DNA from: Erysipelotrichaceae bacterium 66202529
GTDB lineage: Bacteria > Bacillota_I > Bacilli_A > Erysipelotrichales > Erysipelotrichaceae
Assembly (NCBI GenBank): GCA_017161075.1
Contig: CP046174.1
Location: forward strand, 868,001 to 932,000
Length of the DNA stretch: 64,000 nucleotides
Direction: 5' to 3'
Every line of letters starts with the position of its first letter. Positions within the stretch are counted from its first letter, which is position 1. Positions 34,093 through 42,629 of the stretch are shown here, piece by piece. The position numbers and the translations under genes were made by a program. The notes under the pieces are model-generated. The model ran no database searches and was not told where the DNA came from. It saw only the letters and a program-made list of their open reading frames with translations.

Positions 34093-34405
34093 CCTGTTCA
34101 ACTCCCTCTATTCCCTATAATAGTAACACAGGAATATGAAATATATATGAAATTTCAGAATGGAAAAATATACAAGCAGCCAGGGGGTAGGAACATAGTA
34201 GATTACCTGTCAAATAAGGTGGTTTATGCGATGAACACACAACAGCTATGATCTGATTTCCGGTGATCCATGACTGCTAAACAGATTAGTGGTGCGGATT
34301 GCTTGCCTTCATTCTTTTGTTTTATACTTTTTGTTCATCGCGATACTTATCAAGAACCTGTGCCGCTATTCCATTTTGTACTGTATCAGATTGTGCTGCT
34401 TGCTG
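34093..34405. other. Intergenic, no gene seen
   Basis: About 310 bases upstream of the response regulator and downstream of the HAD gene. A short plus-strand frame lacks a ribosome site. No terminator or clear promoter was identified. Confidence 0.45.
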
Positions 34406-35194
34406 TTAATTCACCTTATCAAGCATATGAAAATCCTTTAGGGTCTCATAAATAACAGGCTCATTGCTTGGCCCGATTACCAGATCCGCATAGGGCTTCA
34501 ATGCTTCTTTTCCATTCCCCATAACGATGCCGTAGCCAGCCTCCTGTATCATTTCTATATCATTTAAGGAATCTCCAAATGCCATATAGGAATTACGAGG
34601 GAAGCCCCAGTAGTCCATCAGTTTCCGAATTCCAGTCGCCTTATTGATATCAGCCTGCATGATATCAACGCAGGTATCACTTGGATGCTGCAGAATAATT
34701 CCTTCAATTTCATCGAACATATGCCAGTCATAGCCCTTTTTCTCATAGGCACTGATTGCTGTTAAAGCCTCATGCCGCCATTCGCGCACCTCCGGAACCA
34801 GACAGTGAAATTCCTCAAAGGCCTGCTTTGTATATGCATTCAGCGGCTTTGTCATAAATTCATATGCACCATGGGACTGTATGCAGATGTCATACTGCTT
34901 GCCGAGTGCAAAAATACGCTCTGTCTGTTCTCTGGTAAAGGTACTTTCCGATACTAGTTCAAGATGTTCATCGTATATACTCACCCCGGCTCCGCCGACA
35001 TACCCATCCCATGAAAACATCTGCAGGACACCGAGCTGCTCTGCCATTTCTTTGGCGCGTCCACTGCAAAGACATACCTTATATCCATTCATTTGAAGCA
35101 GCTCCACAGCTTTCAGTGTTTCTGGCAGAACTGTGCCGCTCACATGATCGAAAAAGGTACCGTCAATATCAAAAAATACCGCATTGATTTTCAT
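34406..35194 (-). CDS. Cof-type HAD-superfamily phosphatase
   Basis: A 262-residue HAD enzyme: nucleophile motif FFDIDGTFF at residues 7-15 (Phe replaces the usual Leu after GT), motif II CLCSGR, lysine in NKATGIRK, and AFGDSLNDIEMI. It is 17 bases downstream of a close paralogue with the same DIDGTF signature, so the pair arose by duplication and is cotranscribed. Probable cytosolic sugar-phosphate phosphatase. Confidence 0.92.
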   Translation of the reverse strand: MKINAVFFDIDGTFFDHVSGTVLPETLKAVELLQMNGYKVCLCSGRAKEMAEQLGVLQMFSWDGYVGGAGVSIYDEHLELVSESTFTREQTERIFALGKQYDICIQSHGAYEFMTKPLNAYTKQAFEEFHCLVPEVREWRHEALTAISAYEKKGYDWHMFDEIEGIILQHPSDTCVDIMQADINKATGIRKLMDYWGFPRNSYMAFGDSLNDIEMIQEAGYGIVMGNGKEALKPYADLVIGPSNEPVIYETLKDFHMLDKVN

Positions 35195-35211
35195 GTGTGC
35201 AACCTCCTTTT

Positions 35212-35991
35212 CTATTGTATAAGTCCGTATGCTGTCAGAGTATCGTAAATTGCGGGTGTATCACTGCTTCCGCAAATATGATCCGCATACGGCTTTAACG
35301 CATCCATCGCATTTCCCATCGCCACACCCACTGCGGCCTCCTGCAGCATTTCACAATCATTCATGCTGTCGCCAAACGCCATATAGGCTCCATCCTCCAA
35401 CTGCCAATACCTCATGAGCTGAGCAATCCCACTGGCTTTGTTCGTATCCTTTTTCAGGATATCCATAATATAATCGCAGGATGGCTGAAGCCGGATATTT
35501 TCAACATGCGCAAACATGCTGTAATCATACGCTTTGCCTTCAAATATACTCAATACATCCACTCGCTCATTATTCCATGCTCTGATTTCCGGAATACCGA
35601 GATGAAACAAATCAAGAATAAATTCCTTCTCAGCCGGCAGAGGCTTTGTTAAAAAGGTTTTTTCACCATTTACATACAATGGAAGCTCATGCTTTTGCGC
35701 AATCGCAAACAGCTTTGTTAGCTGTTCCCTGGAAAACGCATTCTCCCATATTAGTCTTTGCTTTTCATCATAAACGCTAATGCCGCTTCCTCCGATGAAG
35801 CCATCCCAGCAGAATTCATTAAATACCGGTAATTCAGCTGCCAGCTGTAATGGTCTGCCACTGCAAAGTGCAACCTTATATCCCTGTTCCTGTAATTTTC
35901 TGACAGCTTCCTTTGTGGACGCCAGTACACTGTTTGTCACATGATCGTAAAAGGTGCCGTCAATATCAAAAAATACTGCTTGTATGTTCAT
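35212..35991 (-). CDS. Cof-type HAD-superfamily phosphatase
   Basis: A 259-residue HAD enzyme: FFDIDGTFYDHVTNSVL at the N-terminus, motif II ALCSGRP, lysine in NKASGIAQL, and AFGDSMNDCEML. It shares layout and many residues with the downstream neighbour (for example the DHVxxxVL segment after motif I). GGGAGG precedes the start. Substrate unknown. Confidence 0.92.
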   Translation of the reverse strand: MNIQAVFFDIDGTFYDHVTNSVLASTKEAVRKLQEQGYKVALCSGRPLQLAAELPVFNEFCWDGFIGGSGISVYDEKQRLIWENAFSREQLTKLFAIAQKHELPLYVNGEKTFLTKPLPAEKEFILDLFHLGIPEIRAWNNERVDVLSIFEGKAYDYSMFAHVENIRLQPSCDYIMDILKKDTNKASGIAQLMRYWQLEDGAYMAFGDSMNDCEMLQEAAVGVAMGNAMDALKPYADHICGSSDTPAIYDTLTAYGLIQ

Positions 35992-36018
35992 AAAAATCCT
36001 CCCAGTTATTCAACCTTT

Positions 36019-36046
36019 ATTGTAAGGGAATTTTTTATAATGTCTA
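36019..36046 (-). promoter_or_regulatory. Promoter of the HAD pair
   Basis: On the minus strand TAGACA, 16-base spacer, TACAAT, ending 27 bases before the start at 35991. Confidence 0.55.
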
Positions 36047-36556
36047 GTAAATTTAAATGAGGGCTTAACAGGCAGGGACTATTCAGTATCTTATTATAAG
36101 GAAGGTTAGAGTTTGTTAAGCGTATAGCTCAAGCTAAATACCAAAATTATCAGGGGAAGATAAGATAGTATTATGGTATGTTAAAAGACTTATCAAGAGG
36201 AACTGCTTACTAAAGTGGATGTTGCTGTTCATATTTGCTTTCAATTCTACAGAGCTTCGTAATGGGCACTTCTATAAAAAGGGGGTTTCATAGCATGGGT
36301 TCTTCCCATCACAGGCAAAGGAATCAACCTGCATTGAAGGAAACAGACTCAAGTAACTCAAAATAGATGGAACGCTGTTTATAAAGTGCCTGCGTTATTT
36401 AATTTAGCCTTTGAAACTATATCACAATGTGAGGAATACAAATACGAATGTATCTATAAACAAAGCATTCGTATAACATAGTTTACAACATGTCTTGCGA
36501 TACTCATGTTCTCCTCCAAATAAATGTTTCTACATTGGAAATCTTGAGATTCCTGT
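36047..36556. other. Intergenic, no gene seen
   Basis: About 510 bases between divergent HAD genes. AT-rich, without frames that have ribosome sites. No hairpin of note. Confidence 0.45.
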
Positions 36557-36585
36557 TTGCATTCCTCTGTCGTTTCTCCTATAAT
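36557..36585 (+). promoter_or_regulatory. Promoter of the HAD-manA unit
   Basis: TTGCAT, 17-base spacer, TATAAT, 21 bases before ATG 36607. Confidence 0.75.
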
Positions 36586-36606
36586 TAAACTGTACGGAGG
36601 ATGATT

Positions 36607-37407
36607 ATGGTAAAAGGACTCGTATTGTACGATTATGACGGAACGCTGGTAGATGAAAGAGATGAAATCTATGTTCCCACGCAGCTGACGAGAGCTGCCA
36701 TCAGCCGCCTGCAGGATTTGGGATACCTGTGTGTGCTGGCTACCGGAAGAGCATTGAGCTATATCCCCAACGGGGCGAAGGACCTACATCTGGACGGATA
36801 TGTGACAAGCAATGGCGCTTATGTGACCGTGCATGGCAAGGTGATTCACAACGATGTGTTTTCCGATGAGGAGCTGCAATCTCTGATTCAGTATATGGAT
36901 GCTATGGGCATCAATTACATACTGGAAGGAACAAGGTTCTGTTATGTGAAGGATTTGCATGAAAAGGAGTATCTGCACTTCATGGATAACTTCAAAATAC
37001 CGGAAGATAACTTCGTCAAATACCGCAGCTTTGAGGAGGTCAGAGGCAGCATTGGAAAAATCACACTGACCTTTCAAAATCGCGAACAACTGGAAACAGC
37101 CGGAGCAGAGCTTGAAAAGACATATCTGTGCTCCTATCACCGAAACTGCAATACCTTTGATATCGCAAAGAAGACGATTCACAAAGGGGTAGGCGCCAAA
37201 GTACTGATTGATCATTTTCAGATACCTTTGGAGGCTACCTATGCATTTGGTGATGGGGATAATGATGTGGAGCTGCTCGCAGGTGTGGTTCACGGCATTG
37301 CTATGCGTAAGCACGATCCAAAGCTGGATGCTGTGGCAAGCATGATCACCGGAACCGTAAAAGAAGAAGGGATCTATAAGGCCCTGAAGAAACTGGAGGT
37401 TATTTGA
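36607..37407 (+). CDS. Cof-type HAD-superfamily phosphatase
   Basis: A 266-residue HAD enzyme: nucleophile motif YDYDGTLVD near residues 8-16, motif II VLATGRA, lysine in HKGVGAKVL, and AFGDGDNDVELL. ATG 36607 has CGGAGG six bases upstream; the ATG at 36601 touches that site. The stop is followed after one base by a mannose-6-phosphate isomerase, so the two are coupled. A phosphatase tied to an isomerase points to hexose-phosphate disposal or balance; that is inference. Confidence 0.92.
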   Translation: MVKGLVLYDYDGTLVDERDEIYVPTQLTRAAISRLQDLGYLCVLATGRALSYIPNGAKDLHLDGYVTSNGAYVTVHGKVIHNDVFSDEELQSLIQYMDAMGINYILEGTRFCYVKDLHEKEYLHFMDNFKIPEDNFVKYRSFEEVRGSIGKITLTFQNREQLETAGAELEKTYLCSYHRNCNTFDIAKKTIHKGVGAKVLIDHFQIPLEATYAFGDGDNDVELLAGVVHGIAMRKHDPKLDAVASMITGTVKEEGIYKALKKLEVI

Positions 37408-37408
37408 T

Positions 37409-38371
37409 ATGGCATTGGTAAGACTGCTCCCTGCATTTAAGGATTATTTGTGGGGCGGAACAAAATTAAAGGAAAACTACAACAAGAAAACCGATCTGGA
37501 TATTGTGGCGGAGAGCTGGGAGTTATCCACACACAAGGACGGACAGAGTATCGTGGACAGCGGAGAGTACAAAGGACTGACGCTGAGCGAGTATGTGGAA
37601 AAGCTGGGAAAGGATGCTCTTGGAACAAAAGGTAATGCTTTTGAATTTTTCCCGATTCTGATTAAATTCATCGACGCAAAGGGCAATCTGTCTATTCAGG
37701 TTCATCCGGATAATGAGTATGCACTGCGTGTGGAGAAGGAATATGGAAAAACAGAAATGTGGTATATTCTGGATGCTGAGGAAGGTGCCAGTCTGTATTA
37801 TGGAACGAATAAGGAAATCACCAAGGAAGAATTCCGTGCACGTATCGAAGACAATACCATTCTAGATGTATTGAAAAAGGTGCCGGTGCACAAGGGAGAT
37901 GTATTCTTCATTGAAGCGGGAACCATTCATGCCATCGGTGAGGGTATCGTCATTTGTGAGATTCAGCAAAATTCCAATACAACCTACCGCGTGTATGACT
38001 TCGGCCGTGTCGGTAAGGATGGAAAGCCAAGAGAGCTGCATATCGAAAAAGCGATTGATGTTTCCAATTTGACACCGCTGGAAAGTGATTTCAAGCCGAT
38101 TGGAGAAGAAAAGGACTATGGAACATACAAATGTGCGATGATGGCAACCTGCGAGTATTTCACAACCTATGTATATGATGTGAAAAGCGAATGCAGTGTG
38201 AAGGTGGATGAGGAAAGCTTTGCATCCTTTGTCATCGTAAATGGAGAGGGAAGCATTGAAAGTGATGACACCATGCTGAGTATCCGTAAGGGAGATTCTG
38301 TGTTTGCCAGTGCAAATACAGGCAAGGTTACAATCAAAGGTAATTGCCGCTTTATTCTTTCCAAGGTATAA
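37409..38371 (+). CDS. manA: Class I mannose-6-phosphate isomerase
   Basis: A 320-residue isomerase of mannose-6-phosphate and fructose-6-phosphate. It begins with KDYLWGGTKLKENYNK, has zinc motif LSIQVHPDNEYA, E in GKTEMWYIL, H in AGTIHAIGEG, and CEIQQNSNTTYRVYDFGRV. Compared with the copy at 3485 it has the longer, canonical N-terminus (LWGG), so it may be the housekeeping enzyme. The ribosome site lies within the HAD gene end (GGAGG in the last codons). Confidence 0.94.
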   Translation: MALVRLLPAFKDYLWGGTKLKENYNKKTDLDIVAESWELSTHKDGQSIVDSGEYKGLTLSEYVEKLGKDALGTKGNAFEFFPILIKFIDAKGNLSIQVHPDNEYALRVEKEYGKTEMWYILDAEEGASLYYGTNKEITKEEFRARIEDNTILDVLKKVPVHKGDVFFIEAGTIHAIGEGIVICEIQQNSNTTYRVYDFGRVGKDGKPRELHIEKAIDVSNLTPLESDFKPIGEEKDYGTYKCAMMATCEYFTTYVYDVKSECSVKVDEESFASFVIVNGEGSIESDDTMLSIRKGDSVFASANTGKVTIKGNCRFILSKV

Positions 38372-38373
38372 AT

Positions 38374-38418
38374 ACAGGCTACAGGAGCAGGTCTCAGAAA
38401 TGAAGCCTGTTCTTTTTT
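38374..38418 (+). terminator. Terminator of the HAD-manA unit
   Basis: Stem ACAGGCT / AGCCTGT with a 23-base loop, followed by TCTTTTTT. Confidence 0.72.
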
Positions 38419-38441
38419 CTTATGGAAACTATTGGTAAATC

Positions 38442-38450
38442 TGGTATAAT
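38442..38450 (+). promoter_or_regulatory. Extended -10 promoter of the HD gene
   Basis: TGGTATAAT with no clear -35; 41 bases before ATG 38491. Confidence 0.55.
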
Positions 38451-38490
38451 AGGGTGCATAAAGCGTACATGAATAGAATGGAGAATCTAT

Positions 38491-39759
38491 ATGCATACAG
38501 CAGCCGTAATCAACAGCAGCAATATCACAGAGCTGATTCAAAGAACACTGAATTATGTGGACCCCCGCCTCGTTCATCATGGAAGCAGGGTGGCACATCT
38601 GGTATACCGTATGATGGAGGTTGATGGAGGCTTTCCTGCAGAGGAACAGCAGGATATTTATTTTCTTGCTCTGCTGCATGATATCGGTGCTTATAAAACA
38701 GAGGAAATAAATGAAATGGTGTCCTTTGAAGCTCATGATATATGGGAGCATTCCATTTACGGCTATCTGTTTCTTTCTTATTTTTCACCGCTGTCCCGTT
38801 ATGCTGAGGCGATTTTATTTCACCATGTGGCAGCGAATGCTTTGGGGCAGCTAGACCCTCATATTGCACGGATTTCACAATTTATCAATTTAGCGGATCG
38901 TGTGGATATTTTTTGGGTACATAAGCCAGATGCCGCTGCGGTAAAACAATATTTGCGCAAGCATATGGGAGATCGTTTTCAATGTAATGTAGTAGAGCTG
39001 TTTTTTCATACCCTGCAAAAATATGATTTGTTAGAGGAATGGCAGCATCCACAGCAGATTGCACAGCCGCCGATCACGTTAAGTGCAAAAGGCTGCAGCC
39101 AGTATTTGGATATGCTTATATTTGCCATTGATTTTCGCAGTACACATACCGTGACGCATACCATTATGACCTCACAGCTCAGTAAAGGACTTGCGAAGGC
39201 ACTTGGTCTTGGGGAAGAACAGATACATGATATATACTACAGTGCACTGCTGCATGACCTTGGGAAAATCGGGATACCGGTAGAAATACTGGAATATCCC
39301 GGAAAGCTGAGCAATCAGGCATGGAATATTATGCAAACGCATGTTCAGCTAACGGAGGATATTTTAAAAGGTCTTGTGCATCCGCGAATCGTTCAAACAG
39401 CTATACGGCATCATGAGAAGCTGGATGGCAGCGGCTATCCAAATGCTTTGAAGGAAAGCGATTTGTGTATTGAGGATCAGGTCGTGGCGATTGCGGATAT
39501 GACCAGCGCATTGCTTGGTTCAAGGAGCTATAAGGCTGCATATTCCAAAGAAAAAACGATAGAGATTCTGACAAAGCAGGCGGAGGATGGAAAAATAAGC
39601 CCGCAGATTACGGAGGTTCTTCAATGTCAGTTTGATGAAATCGTAGCGGAGGTAAAGGAAAAATGTCTGCCTGTATTAACGCAATACAGTGGTATGCGTA
39701 AAGAATATGATGAAAAGCTTGCGATGTTTATGAATCAAAAAATATATCAGCCAGCCTGA
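38491..39759 (+). CDS. Tandem HD-domain protein with C-terminal HD-GYP (putative cyclic-dinucleotide phosphodiesterase)
   Basis: A 422-residue soluble protein. The first HD domain has His63-Asp64 in LLHDIGAYK and downstream histidines (WEHSIYGY, FHHVAAN). The second has His255-Asp256 in LLHDLGKIGIP and the HD-GYP signature HHEKLDGSGYP at about 307-316, the mark of phosphodiesterases for c-di-GMP or cGAMP. No signal-input domain is visible apart from the first HD. Monocistronic between two terminators. With the EAL and GGDEF-EAL proteins it suggests an active c-di-GMP circuit. Confidence 0.9.
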   Translation: MHTAAVINSSNITELIQRTLNYVDPRLVHHGSRVAHLVYRMMEVDGGFPAEEQQDIYFLALLHDIGAYKTEEINEMVSFEAHDIWEHSIYGYLFLSYFSPLSRYAEAILFHHVAANALGQLDPHIARISQFINLADRVDIFWVHKPDAAAVKQYLRKHMGDRFQCNVVELFFHTLQKYDLLEEWQHPQQIAQPPITLSAKGCSQYLDMLIFAIDFRSTHTVTHTIMTSQLSKGLAKALGLGEEQIHDIYYSALLHDLGKIGIPVEILEYPGKLSNQAWNIMQTHVQLTEDILKGLVHPRIVQTAIRHHEKLDGSGYPNALKESDLCIEDQVVAIADMTSALLGSRSYKAAYSKEKTIEILTKQAEDGKISPQITEVLQCQFDEIVAEVKEKCLPVLTQYSGMRKEYDEKLAMFMNQKIYQPA

Positions 39760-39764
39760 ATGAA

Positions 39765-39794
39765 AAATCTGTTTGTAAGGAACAGACTTTTTTT
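39765..39794 (+). terminator. Terminator after the HD gene
   Basis: Stem TCTGTT / AACAGA with a 7-base loop and CTTTTTTT. Confidence 0.8.
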
Positions 39795-40247
39795 ATCACA
39801 GAGTGCTGCTGACGTTTTTCACATATGCAAATGAAAAATTTCTAAACACATATGAGGCTGTTTCTTATTATACGTGAAGCATTCACAAGGGAATGAAGCA
39901 GGTGTTTTCAGAGTTTGCATACATGAATCCCTATTAGAAATTCACATAGCAGCATATTCAAGCTGACATATTAAAAGTAGAAATCGTTCTTGTTCATTTC
40001 CGCATTTGGATCCCGGAGTCAATGATAGAAGAAGGTAAGCTGACACGGGCTTAGATGTTTTTTCATCCTTCATTGTAAAGAAGAAGGCAGGCTGATATGA
40101 GCTTAGATGTTTTCATCACCTTCATTTTTTTGAGTGGTCACATTTCCCCATACCTGAGTAAGAAGCTTCGTAATATCCGATAAAAGCATATTTTCACAAA
40201 CCGTCATAATCTTCCACTGATTTATGAAATTATATGACTGAATATGA
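39795..40247. other. Intergenic with a tandem repeat
   Basis: About 450 bases without a gene. The middle carries two copies of a repeat (40028-40128), listed separately. Confidence 0.5.
40028..40128 (+). repeat. Two imperfect tandem copies of a 50-base element
   Basis: Copies start 52 bases apart (40028 and 40080). Each reads GAAGAAGG, then GCTGA, then GCTTAGATGTTTT and an ATC-CTTCATT end. Each can fold GAAGG with CCTTC, and the second ends in a T7 run. The middle differs at scattered positions. Function unknown; they could be terminator-like hairpins or a decayed repeat. Confidence 0.65.
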
Positions 40248-40276
40248 TTGACAATGGTTGTTACAGGACGTATACT
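40248..40276 (+). promoter_or_regulatory. Promoter of the DeoR-fruK operon
   Basis: TTGACA, 17-base spacer, TATACT, 24 bases before ATG 40301; near-consensus. Confidence 0.8.
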
Positions 40277-40300
40277 TATACATAAAGAGGAGGGATGACG

Positions 40301-41050
40301 ATGCTTGCTGAAGAACGGTTTGCGGCAATACTGTCCATTCTGCAGAAACAGAAAACGGTGACTGTCCTGGAGCTGACACAGGCACTGTCCATCAGTGAAT
40401 CCACCATACGGCGGGATCTGGTGGCACTGCACAAAATGGGGAAATTAAAAAAGGTACATGGCGGGGCAACCCTGCTGCATAAGGAATATGGTCTGTATGA
40501 AACAGAGGTATCAGCACGGAGTGAGGAGCATGTAGAGGAAAAAAAACGCATCGCACGCTATGCTGCATCTCTCATACAGGCACATGATTTTGTATATATT
40601 GACGCAGGAAGTACAACGCTGCATATGGTGGAATATTTAAAGGAGGAGGAAGCCATCTATGTCACAAACGGTCTGGAGCACGGGCGCCGTCTTGCCGCAC
40701 AGGGCTTTCGCACCTTCCTGCTGGCAGGAGAGCTGAAAAGCAGAACAGAGGCGGTTGTAGGTCTGGGGGCGGTTTCCTCCCTGCAGAAATACAATTTCAA
40801 TAAAGCGTTTTTCGGAACAAACGGCATCACGGTGGACAGCGGCTTTACAACACCGGATACGAATGAGGCGTATGTGAAAATGGAGGCTATGAAGCATGCT
40901 CAGAAATGCTATATTCTGGCGGATTCCAGTAAATTTGGAACCTGTACCTCCATCACGACGGCAGATATCAGTGATGCGACGATCATTACAGGCAAGGGTG
41001 TGGAGAAAGAATATCTGGAGGAAGCAGATATCATAGAGGTAGAAGAATGA
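40301..41050 (+). CDS. DeoR-family transcriptional regulator (FruR-like)
   Basis: A 249-residue regulator: N-terminal helix-turn-helix MLAEERFAAILSIL, then VTVLELTQALSISESTIRRDL, and a C-terminal sugar-phosphate sensor domain (YIDAGSTTLHMVEYL, ILADSSKFG). It starts an operon with fruK, rpiA and an oxidoreductase, overlapping fruK by four bases. Fructose-1-phosphate or a similar phosphate is the likely effector. ATG 40301 is preferred over ATG 40295 because GAGGAGGG ends at 40294. Confidence 0.92.
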   Translation: MLAEERFAAILSILQKQKTVTVLELTQALSISESTIRRDLVALHKMGKLKKVHGGATLLHKEYGLYETEVSARSEEHVEEKKRIARYAASLIQAHDFVYIDAGSTTLHMVEYLKEEEAIYVTNGLEHGRRLAAQGFRTFLLAGELKSRTEAVVGLGAVSSLQKYNFNKAFFGTNGITVDSGFTTPDTNEAYVKMEAMKHAQKCYILADSSKFGTCTSITTADISDATIITGKGVEKEYLEEADIIEVEE

Positions 41051-41961
41051 TTTATACAGTTACATTAAATCCATCCATCGACTATGTACTGGAGCTTACA
41101 GAGCTGACAGCCGGTGACATCATGCGGACAAAGGCAGAAAATCTGATCTTCGGCGGTAAGGGAATCAATGTTTCCAGTATGCTTGCCAATCTCGGTATGA
41201 AATCCTGTGCCCTTGGCTTTATTGCCGGATTTACAGGTGAGGCACTGGAACAGGGCGTAGCTGCCATGGGAATTCAGCCGGATTTTTTAAAGGTGGATCA
41301 GGGCTTTACAAGAATCAATGTAAAGATTCATGCGAAAGAGGAAAGCGAAATTAACGGACAGGGGCCACAAATTCGTATCTCTCATCTGGAACAGCTAATG
41401 AAAAAGCTGGATCGTCTGAAAAAGGATGATATTCTGGTTTTATCCGGAAATGTGCCGGGCAGTATTCCACAGGATGTTTATGCGGATATCATGCAGAGGC
41501 TGCAGGGAAGCGGTATTCGTGTCAGTGTGGATGCGACCGGAGAAGCTCTGATGTCCACGCTTGTTTATCATCCGTTTTTGATTAAGCCGAATCATAAGGA
41601 GCTGGCAGATATGTTTGAGGTGGAGCTGTCAAGTCGTGAGGATTTGCTGGTATATGCGAAAGAGCTTCAGTCTATGGGGGCACGCAATGTGCTTGTATCC
41701 ATGGCAGAGCAGGGAGCGCTGCTGCTGAGTGAGGATGGAGCTGTCTATCATACACCATCCTGTAAGGGTGAGGTTGTAAACTCGGTAGGGGCAGGGGATT
41801 CTATGGTTGCCGGGTTTCTGTACGGCTATTTGCAGGAGCATTCCTATGAAGCAGCACTGCGCTATGGTGCAGCCTGTGGAAGTGCCAGTGCATTTTCAAA
41901 GGGGATTGCTGAAAAGGAACAGGTGGAAGAGATGCTGAAACAGCTGGGAGGTACGATATGA
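41047..41961 (+). CDS. fruK: 1-Phosphofructokinase (PfkB family)
   Basis: A 304-residue kinase of the PfkB/ribokinase family. N-terminal MIYTVTLNPSIDYV and GGKGINVSSMLANLG are typical of 1-phosphofructokinase and tagatose-6-phosphate kinase; the ATP/anion-hole motif VNSVGAGDSMVAGF carries the catalytic aspartate. It makes fructose-1,6-bisphosphate from fructose-1-phosphate (or tagatose-1,6-bisphosphate from tagatose-6-phosphate). No fructose PTS permease is in the operon, so the phosphate ester must come from another locus. It overlaps both neighbours by four bases. Confidence 0.9.
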   Translation: MIYTVTLNPSIDYVLELTELTAGDIMRTKAENLIFGGKGINVSSMLANLGMKSCALGFIAGFTGEALEQGVAAMGIQPDFLKVDQGFTRINVKIHAKEESEINGQGPQIRISHLEQLMKKLDRLKKDDILVLSGNVPGSIPQDVYADIMQRLQGSGIRVSVDATGEALMSTLVYHPFLIKPNHKELADMFEVELSSREDLLVYAKELQSMGARNVLVSMAEQGALLLSEDGAVYHTPSCKGEVVNSVGAGDSMVAGFLYGYLQEHSYEAALRYGAACGSASAFSKGIAEKEQVEEMLKQLGGTI

Positions 41962-42623
41962 AAGAGCGTTGTGCAAGAGAAGCATTGCAATATATACAGG
42001 ATGGCATGATTATCGGTCTGGGAGGCGGATCAACGATTGCGCATCTAGCACGGTTCGTGAAGGAAAGCGGAAAACAGGTACAAACCGTGACACCGTCACA
42101 GGAAACAGAAGCACTTTGTGTAGAGCTGGGATTACCGCTTTTACCGTTGAGGCAGGTAGCTCATGTGGATATCGCCTTTGATGGCTGCGATGAGGCGGAC
42201 CGCCGTCTGTATGCGTTAAAAAGCGGAGGCGGAATTCATGTCAGAGAAAAACTGATTGCCAATATGGCGGATACCTATATGCTGTTAATTGATGACAGCA
42301 AGCTGTCGGATACCCTGCAGTTTCGCGTGCCTGTCGTGCTGGAATTGCTGGAGGATTCCTGCGTCTATGTGAAGCGCAGAGTTGAAGAACTGGGCGGCAA
42401 ATTAACGTTTAAGCATGGTGATGGGAAATACGGGGCACTTATGAGCGATCACGGCAATGTGCTGGCAGATGCAGAATTTACGCAGGTTGAAGACCCCAAA
42501 AAGCTGAATCATGCTTTGAAAAGCATTGCAGGAGTCATTGATACATCCCTTCTTACCAGGGAGGTCAGTGCTATCCTTGTTGTATCTGCATCTGGATTTT
42601 CATTACTGAAAAAGGAGAATTAA
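41958..42623 (+). CDS. rpiA: Ribose-5-phosphate isomerase A
   Basis: A 221-residue isomerase of ribose-5-phosphate and ribulose-5-phosphate. Family motifs: GLGGGSTIAHL (phosphate binding), VDIAFDGCDEAD with the catalytic aspartates, LKSGGGIHVREK with the lysine, and FKHGDGKYG. Pentose phosphate pathway, cytosol. Coupled to fruK by a four-base overlap, an uncommon pairing. Confidence 0.93.
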   Translation: MKERCAREALQYIQDGMIIGLGGGSTIAHLARFVKESGKQVQTVTPSQETEALCVELGLPLLPLRQVAHVDIAFDGCDEADRRLYALKSGGGIHVREKLIANMADTYMLLIDDSKLSDTLQFRVPVVLELLEDSCVYVKRRVEELGGKLTFKHGDGKYGALMSDHGNVLADAEFTQVEDPKKLNHALKSIAGVIDTSLLTREVSAILVVSASGFSLLKKEN

Positions 42624-42629
42624 AACAAT

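Noticed and set aside
40028..40128. CRISPR array
   Set aside because: Only two diverged copies with a three-base gap; no spacer-repeat structure and no cas genes.
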